Part shown: piece by piece, positions 36,727 to 50,618 of the stretch
Position numbering within the stretch: the stretch's first letter is position 1
Layout of the letters: every line of letters begins with the position of its first letter
Source of the DNA: Trogon surrucura
Lineage: Eukaryota > Chordata > Aves > Trogoniformes > Trogonidae
NCBI GenBank assembly: GCA_020746105.1
Contig: CM036618.1
Span: forward strand, 20,672,501 to 20,736,500
Reading direction: 5' to 3'
Length of the DNA stretch: 64,000 bases
Translations under genes and position numbers: made by a program
The notes under the pieces: generated by a model
What the model was told of the DNA's origin: nothing
The model's database searches: none
The model's input: the letters and a program-made list of their open reading frames with translations, nothing else

Positions 36727-38335
36727 ACCACAGAGTTATTAAGGCTGGAAAAGATCTCTGAGATCATCAAGTCCAGCCTATGACCCAACACCACTACATT
36801 GGCTAGACCATGGCACTAAGTGCCACATCCAGCCTCTCCTTAAACACCTCCAGGGACTGTGACTCCACCACTTCCCTGGGCAGTGCATTCCAATGCCTGA
36901 GCACCCTCTCTGTGAGGAAGTGTTTCCCCGAGATCCAACCTAAACCTCCCCTGACACAGTTTCAGGTCATGCCCTCTTGTTCTGTCACTAGCTGCCTGGG
37001 AGAAGAGCCCGACTGACTACAACTTCCCTTGAGGTGGCTGTAGAGAGTGATAAGGTCCCCCCTGAGTCTCCTCCAGGCTAAACACCCCCAGCTCCCTCAG
37101 CCTCTCCTCACAGGACTTTCCCTCCAGTCCCTTCCCCAGTCTCGTTTCTCTCCTCTGGACCCGCTCCAGCCCCTCAATGTCTTTCTTGCAGTGAGGGGCC
37201 CAGACCTGCACACAGGGCTCGAGGTGAGGCCTCGCCAGTGTTGAGTACAGGGGCAGAATTACATCCCTGCTCCTGCTGGCCACACTGTTCCTGATACAGG
37301 CCAGGATGCCATTGGCCTTCCAGGTGACCTGGGCACACTGCTGGCTCATGTTCAACTGATTATCAACCAGTAGTCCCAGGTCCCTCTCTGCCTGGCAGTT
37401 CTCCAGCCACTCCTCCCCCCATTGGTAGCGCTGCAGGGGGTTATTGTGGCCAAAGTGTAGGACCCTGCACTTGGTCTTACTGAACTTCATACCGTTGGCC
37501 TCAGCCTATTGACCCAGCCTGTTCAGGTCCCTCTGCAGTGTCTTCCTACCCTCCGGCAGACCGATTTTCCCCCTAACTTGGTGTCATCCATGAATTTACT
37601 AAGTGTAGACTCAATCCCCTCATCCAGGTCGTCAATAAAGATGTTGAACAGGACTGGGCCCAGTACTGATCCCTGAGGGACACCACTGGTTACCAGACAC
37701 CAACTGGATGCAGTACCATTCATCACCACTCTCTGGGCCCCGTCATCCAATCAGTTTTTTTTAACCTGCAAAGGGTGCACCTGTCCAAGCCGTGGGCTGT
37801 CAGCTTTTCCAGGAGTGTGTTGCGGGAAACTGTCAAATGCTTTGCTGAAATCAAGGTAGACCACATCTACAGCCTTCCCCTCATCCACTAGATGGGTCAC
37901 CCGGTCATAGAAGGAGATGAGATTGGTCAGGCAGGACCTTTCTTTCCTAAACTCATGTTGGCTGGGCCTGATCCTCTGGTTGTCTTCTACATGCCACTTG
38001 ATGGCACTCAGGATGATCCACTCCATAACCTTGCCAGGCACTGAGGTCAGGCTGACAAGCCTATAGTTCCCGGATCCTCTTTCTGGCCCTTCTTATGGAT
38101 GGGTGTCACATTGTCCAACCTCCAGTCATCTGGGACCTCCCCAGTGAGCCAGGACTGATGATAAATGGTAAGAGAGCAGTTTAGCCAGTTCTTCTGCCAG
38201 CTCCCTCAGCATCCTGGGATGAATCCCATCTCGATTCATGGACTTGTTGGGATCTAAGTGGCACAGCAGGTCACTAACTACTTCCTTCTGGTTTACAGGA
38301 GCAGTATTCTGCTCATACATTGCCCGATATGACTA
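36727..38335 (-). mobile_element. CR1 LINE, about 1.6 kb with reverse-transcriptase relic
   Basis: This is the longest CR1 in the window. Broken minus-strand frames keep DGIHPRMLRELAEELAKLLS, VVYLDFSKAFDS (RT motif A), [22 protein letters not shown] (motif B; quoted in part) and SKFMDDTK, where the usual Ala of the xADD box is Met. Frame changes at about 37750 and 37510 disable it. The tail near 36727 is of a different subfamily from the 16-18 kb cluster (AAGGCTGGAAAAGATCTCTG in plus). Confidence 0.93.
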
Positions 38336-38781
38336 GCTCAGCCTTCTAGGTATATAAAGTTGGGTGAAGAGTGTTCCACCATCACTAATTAGCCCTCCCG
38401 TAGATTGACTTAGCTAAGAGCAGCCTATCTCCCCTGCTGCAGTCACATATTACCTTCCCCTTCTCTATTCTGCCACTGACCACCAGCTGATCCCATCATG
38501 AGCTAGCACAGGCTGCTATGCCAGCACAAAGCTATTCCTTTTTTAATGTTATTTTTCAGTTGATTTAGTTCCTTGGTTCCTAGTGAGGGTAAAATGGCCA
38601 TCATTCCTATGAAAAATGTTGCCAGTCAGGGAAAGAAATGCCCTTGGCAGCAGTTGAGATGGCCTTCAGTGTGTTACAAAGCTGTGTCCTCACATGCCAG
38701 CAGCATACAGAAAACAGAAAAATGCTTAAGTGAAAGAATTAAAGGAATTAAATTCATCAGGAAAAAAAAAAAATACAGCAC

Positions 38782-39970
38782 TGTCGTGGGTTGACCCTGG
38801 CCGGCCGCCAGGTACCCACACAGCCGCTCACTCACTCCCCCCTTCACTGCTGAACAGGGGGAGAAAATATTTCCAAGGGTTCAGGGTTTGAGATAAGGAC
38901 AGGGAGATCACCCTCATTTACCGTCCCGGGCAAAACAGACTCAGTTTTGGGGAAATTAGGTACATTTATTAAAAGAACTAATCAGAGAGGAGTAGTGAGA
39001 AGTAGGAAAGAGCAAACAAATCTTAAACAGAACACCTTCCCCCCATCCCTCCCTTCTTCCCGGGCTTAACATCAATCCCGGTTTTTCCACCTCCTCCCCC
39101 CGAGCGGCGCAGGGGGACAGGGAATGGGAGTTGCGGTCAGTTCATCCGATGTTGGTCCCACCGCTTCTTCACTCCGGGGGAGGACTCTTCACTCTTCCCG
39201 AGGGCCACTGTGGGGTCCCTCCCATGGGAGACAAGCTTCACGCTCTCTTCTCCGCGTGAGTCGTCCCACGAAGGGCAATTCATCACAAACTGCCCAATGC
39301 AAGACACCTCACGAGGGGCAGCCCACCCCTCGTGAGTCTGAGGCGCAGTCCTTCGGGGGAAACTGCTCCAGCGTGAGCCACCCACAGCATCCCAAAAGTC
39401 CCACCGGCCAACCTGCTCCAGCGTGGGCATTCCTCTCCTCCACGGGCTACAGGCTCCGGCAGCGACTTGCTCTGATGTGGGCTTCCCACGGGCTACAGTC
39501 CCCTTTCAGGCATCCACCCACACAGCATGGAGTCCTCGGTGGACATCTACGCGGTGATCCTCACGGTGGACTTCTGCACCTCGCCCATGGGCTGCAGGGG
39601 GACAACCCGCTTCACCATGGTCTTCACCACAGACCCGGGGGACTCCTTCTGCTCCGGCGCCTGGAGCTCATCCTCCCCCCCCCCCCCTCCTTCTTCACTG
39701 ACCTTGGTGTCTGCACAGATTCTCACTCCTCCATCTCTGTGCCAGCTGTTATGGCGCAGTTCTTTTTCCCGTTCTTAAATATGTTTTTCACAGAGGCATT
39801 CCTCTGCTATCACCTTACTGATAGGCTCAGCCTTGGCCAGCGGCGGGTCCCTCTTTGTAGCCGGCTGGCATTGGCTCTATCAATCTTGGGGAGCTTCTAG
39901 CAGCTTCTTACAGAAGCCACCCTGCAGCTCCCCCCCCGTCGCCGAAATCTGGCCAGGCCAAACCAAAACA
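38782..39970 (-). mobile_element. Solo LTR (about 1189 bp) with 5-bp target duplication
   Basis: This is the same family as 21958-23147 but on the minus strand, over 90% alike by eye along its length. The ends are TG...CA and it is flanked by AGCAC at 38777-38781 and 39971-39975. A minus-strand AATAAA lies at 38965-38970. It sits about 9.3 kb upstream of the COLEC11 start, in the sense orientation of that gene, so it could in principle supply a promoter. No internal retroviral sequence remains. Confidence 0.93.
39124..39900 (+). other. 258-codon open frame antisense to the solo LTR
   Basis: A single open frame of 258 codons runs antisense across most of this LTR. Its composition is biased (Ser, Leu, Gly, His, Pro). 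I recognise no domain, signal peptide or membrane segment. In the other LTR copy the matching frame is split into two pieces (22822-22364 and 22437-22027, minus). I treat it as probably non-coding. Confidence 0.3.
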
Positions 39971-39975
39971 AGCAC

Positions 39976-42900
39976 ACAACAAAACACACATAATTAGAGT
40001 GGGGACATTCTAAAAGGAGGAAAGATATGGCAAAATACCAGGCTGCAATGGAAAGTAATGTCCAGTAAAAGATATAGAACTAAGAGATACAACAACATGA
40101 GGCATTTTGCAATAGCATGCAAGCCACCAAGAGTCATGGAAATGATCCAAGAGTGTTATCCTCAAATGACAAGGACATACTTCTCGGAATGACATCCTCA
40201 ATATAAAAAACCACCATGTTACAAGAGTATGTACTATCAAAATCTTTCAAACTGGGGCAGTGTCAACGCAATTTCAATATAAGGTTATTCTTATTTTCAG
40301 GCTGGGGATCTGCAAAGACCAAATAATGCTCTAGAGGTGATCTTATGTTGAAATGTTCATATCCAGTCTCAGAAGCGTGGGGAAAAGAGGGAAATAACTT
40401 ATATTGGTGACACAAAGCATAACAATGCCTTCAGTAAAATGCCAAGCCTCAACATAAGAGAAAAATTAAGAGCATCAGATCAAAAAAAAACAAGACTCAC
40501 AGGAAACACAGACACATATCTTCACTGGGCAAGTGAAGGCTGAACTTGATAGTAACAGTACTATTCCATGTCCTTTCACTCTTAGAGCCCTGAAACACCT
40601 TTCCAAGTGCAGATAAGGGAAAGAATATGAAAGAAAGGGGAACCTACCAAAGCAGCTTCCCACATTAAGAAAAAAGTAAATGGTTGCTATGTAGAAATGG
40701 TTGTAGAAGCAAAGAGCAGTGGGGGGAAAAAAAAAAAAAGGTTTCTATGGGCCTGATGTGACTTAGTAAAAGCACACGCAAAGATATGCGATTCCTGCAC
40801 ATGGCTAGACATTAACAAAGTTCTCAGAAGTCAAAGTATTCTTACACCAGTATGCTACAGCAGGCTTTCACTAATCAGTCTATATCACCGACAATAGTCG
40901 TGATCCCACTTATACAATATGCTAAATGAAAGCCAGTTGAAACAATCTCTTTTAGTGGCAAAACATTTCCCAGAGCAGCTCTTACATATACCACAACACA
41001 TGCATTTGAAATCTTTTGCTACGTGCAAACGCATTGGTCTACAAATATTTTTTAAAATTTGAGAAAGTGATTGCATGCAGACGCAAGATGCTTTTGACAG
41101 TCTCATTGGAAAAAGAAATGCAAATTCAGAAAGAAATGGATAGAATATGTAGAAAACAATTTGCAAACAAGGGTGTTTATTTGAATTCATGTAGACTGAA
41201 GACATTACTTCCCTTATTTGTGTACTACGATGCTTCTGCTATGAAAAGATTATTGAGGATGACAACTCCCTCTGGGAATTTTTCATTAAAGTCCTTCCAT
41301 CTAACCAATTGCCCTGAGAGATTTCTTTATTTTAATAATGTTCATTTCTAGGGAAGAATATAACAAAGTGTATTAAGTAAGTGATAACTACTGGCATCTC
41401 ACCTGCTTTGGTACTCAGCAAATTCTCCAACAATAGCAGCAGACTCATCTTTAACACATCTAGAACAAAACTGGAGGGCAGATGCACACAAAGCTGCTCA
41501 TCAGCTAAGCCCTGATCACTTCAACCTTGGCGTGTATCTGTTCTGCATTTACAGGGCACCTGCAAGAACAAAAACTAATGCTACTGCTCTGATTATGCAG
41601 CTACCAGTAAAAGAAAAGGCTTCAGAGGTGTTCAAGACTACTTTGACCCTGTCCTGGCTGAAATCCCAGCATGTGCCACCTGACTTAAGCAAAAAAAAGA
41701 ATGAAAACCAACAAAAATGAGACTTGCCACTGTTAATCAGTGCTGTCAAAAAGGATGGAGGAATGAATTCTAAACATATTAGAAACTCCATGTATCCAAC
41801 ATTGTAGTTGCAACATTTAACATCACCTTCCCTAAAAATCAAGGAAAACTGTGAACGCATTCACAAGAAAAACACTATTATGACCAGAACCATTAACAAA
41901 GCACCTGACAGACCCTGGCATCGAGTGCCAACAGATTTGTTTTACATGAGAGGATGCACACACGCTGTAGCTGATGTAACAGCTTCCCCGGGCATATCAA
42001 GCTGGCATTGCTTACATGAGACTGACACATGCCATCCAGAAACAAAACTCAGGATTTGCAAGATATGGGATGCCCAGCTGATCTCTTTTCAGATGGGAGG
42101 GTTTCAAATGGACAGTAAAACAGTCCCAGCAGCTACAGAGAGCACTCCTTTTCAACAGTGTGCTAAATTCCCATTTTACCCATAGCACGGGAGAAAGAGA
42201 TGTAGCAGCAGGCATGGTCTGTATGAAAAATCAATGGTCTCTACAGCACTTCTGGGATATAACCTATTCACCTATCTCCACTAAACTTGTGAAAACAACG
42301 TAGTTGCCTCCACATATGACACACAGACAGTATAAACTTCATAAATAGTCTCCAGAATTATTCAGGTTGGACTCAAGACAGGAAGATATTCGGAAACTGG
42401 CAGAAATTCTCACATTCTGCCCAAGAAGAACATCACAAGGACTTCATTAGACAAATCAGGTTCTTCTTTGCTACTTCCTCAAAAAAAAAAAAAACACAAA
42501 TATTGTCTCTGAATGTTCAGCGAAGAAATATACCTTACCCTTTCAAGGACTATCCTTGAAAATTCAAAAGAATGATGGTACTGAGAAATCCATAACTCTC
42601 CCTTGAAGCCTTAAGATTTAGGATTATGTTCAGAATTATTTAGCTATTTCCTTATGTCTGCTCCAGTTATGTATGTTGTCTAAGGACTGTAATCTAATTT
42701 TGAGCTATTTAATTATGAATGTTACGTGTTCATGCATTCATGAAGGTTTTATATAGCATTCATAAAAAAGAAACAAAAGTAGAGGCTAGCTATAGAGATT
42801 TTGGCACTCCGCAATTACAAGAAAGGCAATTCTGAGATGAAGGTATTAAAAAGTAAAGGAAGAAAACCTCCAATAATGAGGTTTTTTCAGCTACAACTCA

Positions 42901-44580
42901 TAACATGGCTCTCATTACATCATCTCACCTCATCTCTGCATCAGCTTGGAACTGCAATTTCCATCCACAGCTAGAGAGAAGCATTGCAAAAGATTGCAAA
43001 AGCATCTGCTGACAGATCCACCACCCTGGAGACTCCACAGCACACACGAGCAGAGCTTCTCCTGCTCTGCCACATGTTCTCAGTAGCTGTTTCCTCAACA
43101 TTTCTTGTCTATAACTTCACTAACCAGTCAACCGTCAGAGACCTGTTTTCTCATAAACACCATTCTGATGAGAGAGCTCATTGAGAGACATTTTTCTTTC
43201 CCTACGTAACGACAGTTTTTGCTGTTTCCTGTGCTAGGCCTTTGTTACATTCTTATCTGATGTTTTCATTTTGATTGGCCTTAATCACCATGATAACATT
43301 GCCAGTTCCTTTACATTACCTTTCTTTTAAAAACTTGGTTCTAATTTCCCAAAATTATAATATATAATCATAAAATTCTACTTGTATCCCTACAAAAACT
43401 TTCATACTTTCTTGTCTCCCCTTAACTCCAATATAATCAGCAGCCTTTGGTACACAAGATTCATTTAAAGAAATAAGTGCTTGTGAAGCCTTTTAAAATG
43501 GGTACAAGTTATTCTGACGCCTTCTTCAGGGAAGGGGAACAATTCATGAACCCTTCAGTCTCCGTGCAGTGCGCTCTTTAGCCAGCCACACCCTACTTCA
43601 CGTAAGCTTCATTGTCCAGCCCTTGCAGCACAGAAATGAGCAGGTTGCCCCCGACATTCAGACCAGATGGAGATCAATTCAACCCCTGACCTCTTAGAGG
43701 CCCATAGACATTAAAGATTAATAAACGCATGCCTACTCTCAGCAAGGTTCAGTATCTGTCAAAATCATTAGCACTGTCACAGAAGAATTTGGAGGGACTC
43801 ACAACGAAGCCTGAAAACCACTCAGATTAAACTTAAGATCTTACAGTGCTATCTGTAGGAATTCTCATTATTATTTATGCTTATTCCACAGTTAGTGAAT
43901 CATACTAACAGGGCCATAAATAAATAAATAAGTAAATCACAGAGTGAACCATGTTTAAGACCAAAGACAAGCATCAGGAACCTGAGCAGAGCTATGGACA
44001 CAGCTTCGTTCTTCAAGGTCCCCACTCAAAAACTAGCCAGAGTTGAAAGCAGTTTCTCTTTTCACTGTCCATCCTTTGCCCTTATTCTTCACCTCTAGAC
44101 CTCTAGATGAGAGCTGCTTAAGTGAACACTGTCAACACTACCACTGAGTCTGTACCTGTGGGCTCTTCCCGAGTTCATACAAAGCATCCAAAATCATCTC
44201 CTACCAATTCAGCCACCTTAAACACAGGCGCTTCCTGCCTCCTATGTCATAAAACTTACTTGTGTGCCTAAGCTTTGCTTACTGCACAGACGAGAGATGG
44301 CCAACATCTTGCCTGAAGCGAGTAACAAGACACACTTCTCCCATCTAGCCTATTTATGTCCATCAAGGAAAAGCATCCACTCTTCTTCATTCTTGTCTAA
44401 GCACACTGTAAGCAGGAAAGTTAACAGAAAGAAAAATCTGCCCTTGTCTTCCAAACCATGGGGGGGAAAATGCCTCTCTCTCTCCCAGACTAGCTTCTTA
44501 CAGGAGTGCTCATGCCAAAGTAACAGACTTCCCTGGACTACTAGGTTTTCTCTTTTTGTTTCTTGAAGAAAAGTTAGATG
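39976..44580. other. Intergenic, nothing recognised
   Basis: The DNA is AT-rich with short poly-A runs (40727-40739, 42481-42494). Open frames are short and lack domain signatures or coherent splice sites on either strand. Confidence 0.5.
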
Positions 44581-44589
44581 TTGTGTTGA

Positions 44590-44684
44590 GGGACATGGTT
44601 CAGTGGTGTTGATAGGGCTAGGAAAATGTTGGACTCTATCTTTAAGGTCTCTTCCAGCCAAAAATTTTCAATGATTCTGTGAAA
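44590..44684 (+). mobile_element. CR1 3' terminal fragment
   Basis: The fragment shows AGGGACATGGTTCAGTGGTG, TTGGACTCTATCTTTAAGGTC and a terminal CAATGATTCTGTGA tail. Confidence 0.8.
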
Positions 44685-45303
44685 ATTAAAGCAGTATCAA
44701 TACCAGAAACTGTCCTGGGAACTGCAAACACAATCTTGGATGTTCAGTAGACCCACTTCCAAATTGCTGCGTGAGTTAGCGACAAGGACACCTTTCCAGC
44801 AGACGGCAGGTGGAGGTTTGAAGCAGTGCAGATCTCCTGCTTCCCAGGTAAGTGCTCCCAGCCAATAGATTAATACATAACAGATTAATACATTAGCACA
44901 TGACAGCTGGTAGCAGCAGTCCATTTTTCAAAGACAACTGCAGGAAACGTTTTTCAGAGTCAGTTCTCGGTCTCCACGCCTGAAGAACAACTGAGTATAC
45001 GCATTCAAGGTGAGGTTCCAGTTTTTGGAATTCAATTTCCTGCAGGCACTTACCACTAAAGGTCGTAAATTTATTCAACGTCACATCCAGCAGAGGAAAT
45101 CCTAAAACATCTCCCTCAGGAGCATTTTCCAGACCATCCTGTGGTCATCACACGCTTTGCTAGCCGTGGTGAGTCACTTTCTTCAGCATTTAGCTCTCCT
45201 CCATTCATTTCACACAGCATGTAAACACTGTGGATTTTTGGTCTGGAGCCAGGTACGTGAAACTGTTTATTCATGTCCATGTTTCATTCATGTGCTTTAT
45301 TGT

Positions 45304-45353
45304 TGGACTAGATGGTCTTCGAAGGTCCCTTCCAACCCAACCATTCTGTGATC
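45304..45353 (+). mobile_element. CR1 3' terminal fragment, very short
   Basis: Only TTGGACTAGATGGTCTTCGA through CCATTCTGTGATCC remains, about 50 bp. Confidence 0.75.
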
Positions 45354-45359
45354 CAGTGT

Positions 45360-48300
45360 AGAAGGAAAACAATGCAAGCCCTAGAACTCCACACCATCTC
45401 TCTGTTCTGGCCTCCAGAACACCCTGTAGACCTTCTAAACAATCTTCTGACAGAGTTTTGAGGAAGTAGCATCTAGTCACAGCATCTAAGGATCCTTGAA
45501 TCCTATCAGACAAGTAAGACACTGGTCCAGTGACGAAGAACTCAAGCAGACCAATGTTCTTTACCCAGGACTAAACTTTTCTGAAGAGGCACTAAGACAA
45601 GTAAGATAAGACCTTGTTGGAATTTTGGAAGCACCTCTTTTTAAAGCTTCAGGCTCTTAGTAGGTTGTTTTCTTCTTAAGTTTACCTAGGTCTTAAAATC
45701 CAGGTGTACTCCGTTGCAGCTTTCAGTTCCAAATACATAAAATGGAGCGGTTTCAGGGCAAAAATTGGAAGAAGCACTAACTAAGCATCAGAAACATATT
45801 TAAATGTTGTCTCACTTGTACAAGTGCTTGCATGGTTAAAAATGTTAAAAGGCTTTAAACCTGCTCCCACAGCCCACAAACAGGATGGTCTGTGGCTCAT
45901 GTGCAAACCAGAAGGAAGAGCTTGAATTTTAAAAAGCTCCCAAGTCAGTTATTGACCAGTAATCTGAGGGGTTTTGCCTACAGTTGATGCCTTACACACC
46001 CAGTGTGCGTCTCTTTCACTAGACCCTTCTCAAAATACATCGTAACACATCGAGGGAAATGAAAGCAGTGAGACTCTGAGCACAAACGAGAAAAAAAATA
46101 GTTGTTGTAAAGTCCAGCCACTAGTGAAATGCAATGCAAAGCACAAACTACACTTCCCAGGAGACACCATGAGAATATTTTTGGCTAAACTCTTCTGGTT
46201 TTCAGCCAAAATACTTTGACAAAGGAACTAAACTACCCCAGAGAACTGACACTTTTTTTTTTTTCTCAAAAGCAACTTTGCCAAAAGTCTTCCTACTTCA
46301 AAAGGATTCTAGTTCAAGGGTTTCTGGACAGCCCTAAAAATGACTAAATAAGAGCTTTAGAAACAGTGTAAAATCACTCAAAAGTAATCAGAAAAAATAG
46401 TCTTCAACATAATGTACAATTTATAAATTACACAGCAGATTTCTGCTGCTTCCACATTACAATTCCCTGCTGACTCAAGGACTGTGCCATGTTCAAAATG
46501 CCATTTTGACTATGAATTTAAGTTATGTATTCACTTACACAAATTAAAACAATAATTTCATTTTAACAGATACATTTAAGAATTTTATGAAAGACAGATC
46601 AAACATTTTTTAAAAGGAACACCCAGCTTGGAAGTATTACTTCGTGCCTACAACATCTGCATATCTTATTTATGCTGCATCAATAGCATAATAAAATTTT
46701 AGGGATATGTCTAACAGATTAAAAGATTCTAATATCATTGTTATGAGACCTTTAAATCAGTGTTTGTTTTGTATTCTCTGATCAGTATAATGCCCTAAAC
46801 AATCATGATCATGTAAAAGATCATATAGATACAAAATACAAAAGATCTCAGCTACACATAGGGAAACTTAGAGCAACAGTTTTATATTTGATAAAGTTTT
46901 TAAATCTTTCAGTTCTTATGAATTGAAGTTGTGATATTTCCAGTCCAGAAGCTCTGTTTCACCGTACAGCCAGTGAAGTTGGATAGTTCAGTTCTCCACA
47001 GTGACCTGATTTTGCTAGAAAAAAAATACCCCTCTTCAATTTCTATATGCCTATACAGAGCACGTATGTATGTATGTATGCACAGAGGTCAGAATGAAAA
47101 CTCACAAGTTCCTTTATGAATCCCACTTTTCATACCTTATGACTGAAGAGCAGACATGTGGCCTTCTGGTTGCTGAAGTACAGCTTACTCTCATATTTCA
47201 GCTCATTTAGGCACAAGACTTTATAACTTTACACAACCCTAAATTAAGCGTTCCTGTATAGTACTACTTTCAACTTAATTTATTTTTTCACTGAGTTTGC
47301 TCTTAACTATTCAGTACTATAATTTCAGCCCTTACTGTATCTCCTATCATCTGCTTCACTTCTGCAACATCAATCTTCGTTCCCTGCTTTGCAGCTGTAT
47401 TAAAAGCTCTCTTTTAGAAGAAAAAAAAAAACCAGTCAGCTGCTTAGGAAGCAAAGTAGAAGGATGGAGATAAGCGGTTATTATTTCCACAATTAAACTG
47501 ATATTGATTATCTGTTACTGGGAATTCCAACCCATTAATGAATTGCAATAAGTTTCAGTTCCAGGAAAAGTTGAAACTTGCACATTGTTTTGTCCTTCCC
47601 TGCTCGAAGGAAAGCAAACTCTTCCGATGGCATCTGTACATTTTACACACAGCCCCCACTAAACAAGAATTCAGTGATCTAACCCACATGGGTGCTTCTC
47701 AACAGAAAGGTCCAACGTTATCTGATAGACTCAAGCGAGCTCTTATTTCCTTTACCTTCCCCTACTATTTGGGGATCATCAATCACATTCTGCCATTTAC
47801 AAGGCAACTCCCTAATGAACATCCAGGTTTTTCCCTCTACGTGCTTCTAAAGAGTGAAAGTATAAAAGTCTCTTACCTTATAGTTGCTGAGAAAATGGGA
47901 ACTGCAGAACGCTCTGTGCCTGCAGGGACACTGCACAGATGAACCTCATTGCTGCTGTTTACAGAAGTCTGACAGTTTTTAATTTGAAAAGAGGTTGTCT
48001 TTTGCTTTTCGACAGTTCAACAAATCAGACAAAACAGTTGCAAGTGTTATCTGTAAACAGCTTCCTGTTTGAAATAGATCAGCTGTCCTGCAGGACAATA
48101 ATTAGGAAAGAAGTGTGGGAAAGCTGAAGAGGTCCATGATGTAAGCTTTTTATTTTGGGAATGTACTTTTTTGGGAATGCACTCTTACTCTCCCCTCCTC
48201 CTCTCTAGCAGAGAACCCCTTTTTAACCATTTACATCTATTCAGCTCTAAGCCATGCATGCACACTGCCCCAACACAGCGCTTTTCTTGCTTTGCTTCAG

Positions 48301-50610
48301 TGGATATGAAAACACAAAATGCAGCAACGAATGTATGCGTATTAGGTGGATAATTAACACACTCTCCCCTTAGAGAAAATTTCTCTGTTCTTGCAACTGG
48401 TTGTAGCATTCGTGAGTCAACTAAAACATGCAACTCTTTCAGAGCTGAGACTCAGCATTTCCACAATACTGTAAATGTTATGTTATCCACATGGCAGGCT
48501 TTTTCACAAAATTTTGGGGTTTGTTTTTTTTTGGGGGGGTGGATTGCTTTTTTTTTTTTTAAACACCTTTCCATACCACTTTCTGTGTCAATGGGAAGAG
48601 GAAATAAAGACATAAATCCTTCATTTATAGCTTCCAAATAGTTGTATAATTCTGTGTTTCATCTTACACAGCTAGGAGAGTTTGAGCCCGGGTGAAATCA
48701 CAGTGCTCTACATATGTTCAGGCAGGAAAAAAACAGGGCCAGCTGATGTGAGAAGTGGGATTTCAACACCACCTCTCTGTTAGAAGCAGTTCATACTTGA
48801 ACAGATATTACTGACTTCGTTCTCAACTTCCAGGACAAATACATAGTACCACTTATGACTGTGCCAATTAACACTCTCCAGTGATTAGCTGATATATTTG
48901 TAAGGCTGTAGCTCCGATAAGCTTCTTCAACAAAACTCTTGCAAATCATCTGGCTCCACCCCTGTTCGTGCTGCTGTTCTCCCCTCCCAGTTTCTCCAGC
49001 TAGGGAATGAGGGATCATGTAAGCAAGTACCCAGTGCGACGGGAGCCTGGGTAACTCCCAGTATGTGACCTCTTACTGGAAGACCAGGATGATAGCTAGG
49101 GCAGTAGAGGGAGGTTCCTTTCCATCTTCCACAGCCCCAAGACCAGAAAAGCATCAGGACACCAAAAAGATTTCCAACTGAGGGACCAGAGAAAACTGTA
49201 ACAGACTTGCATGTGTGTGCATTCACCTCGTTACCACACTTAGAATCCACTCTCGCAGAAGCTGTAGATCCACTCCACTGAGGACTTCATGCTGTGGTGG
49301 GGTTGCAATACAAGTTGATGACACATGATACTGATGCACTCTTTTTCCACTCTGATCACATCACATCATATCCCCTCTCCCAGAAAACCTCTCCACGGCC
49401 CTAGGTTGTGCAACTTCCTTCCCCACCAGAGCTCCTCCTTTACCCGCACGCAGTACACAATACTGTGGCCTACCTTCATCAAGGCAGATCTCTCCTAAAT
49501 CACCCTGTTGAGCTGGAACCTAGCTACCCTCCTCCATTGCTATAAACTCCTGTATTACAATACAGACACCAAACGGCCATGAAAACTTAAGAACCAATCA
49601 TCGCTTCCAGATTACATCAGTAAAGAAAGGTGGTAGCTCAGAAAATGGTAAAACATGAGCATAACTGTGTTAAGGGCCACATGACTAATTTGAAAGTTCA
49701 GCTTTACGCGTACAAGCACTGTCAGCTCAGTGGGAGCAAAAGGCAATTAGCAGGATCGGGCCCTTGCAGCACTGCTGGCAGCAACTTGCCAAGAAAAACG
49801 TTCGATGTAAAGAATGCAGCAAAGTGACTGCAGTTCAAGCCTTTGAAGATCATATTACAGAGGCAACAGCCATTTACATACGTATCTGCTCTCCCTGTAA
49901 ACAGAGGCAAATAACTTTGAGGCCAGGAACAGAATTCAAGGGAGAAATAGAGTCAAAGTTAGTAGGAAAGGTAGGATTAAACACTGGAGAAACAGAAATG
50001 AAAAACAAACATAAATGACAGAGTTCTAAAGGAAACGGCAAACACCATAAATGCAGTGAAAAGTGTTTTCCCTAGGAAAGGAGAAAATAAGTACATGGTT
50101 TTCTTTCATCTAAGAGAGAGAGAAGGGAGCAGTCCCTTTTCAGGAAGGCATAAGCATCCCTCACCCTTCCAGCTCAAGTTAAACACCATGTTGACAAAAC
50201 TATAGGTAAAACTTGGATAGAAATCAACCAAAATCCCATAGACAAAAGCAAATTCGTTTTAAAAGGACAAGTCTTCTGCTAGAAAACGCGGGGTGGAAAA
50301 AAAGTGTTTATACATTTTAGGAATCTTCAGGCAAATTTTTCTACTCTCTTTCCGTAGTCAGTTGGTATTATCTTTGTGTCTGTAAAAGGATTAAACATAA
50401 TACCTATTTAAAAATCACAACTGGCTATTTAAAAATACTGTTGTTATGCGATGACAAAGCCCTAATTCTCCCCTCGGTTTGGCAAAACATCCACTAGTAT
50501 CAGCAACACTCACAATCAGACTTCCCCAGGGAATGAAAATTGCCAATACCCAAACACCTTAATAAATCAGCAACCAAGCACAATTGCTGGAGCTCGACTT
50601 ATTGCAGGCT
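45360..50610. other. Intergenic, nothing recognised
   Basis: There is no convincing exon on either strand. A 134-codon frame at 47538-47942 (+) has no recognisable domain and no splice or promoter context, and I do not call it a gene. A (GTAT)4 microsatellite lies at 47064-47080. Confidence 0.5.
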
Positions 50611-50618
50611 GTCAGAAA

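Noticed and set aside
47538-47942. 134-codon plus-strand frame
   Set aside because: No domain, no promoter or splice context, and length within chance expectation over 64 kb.
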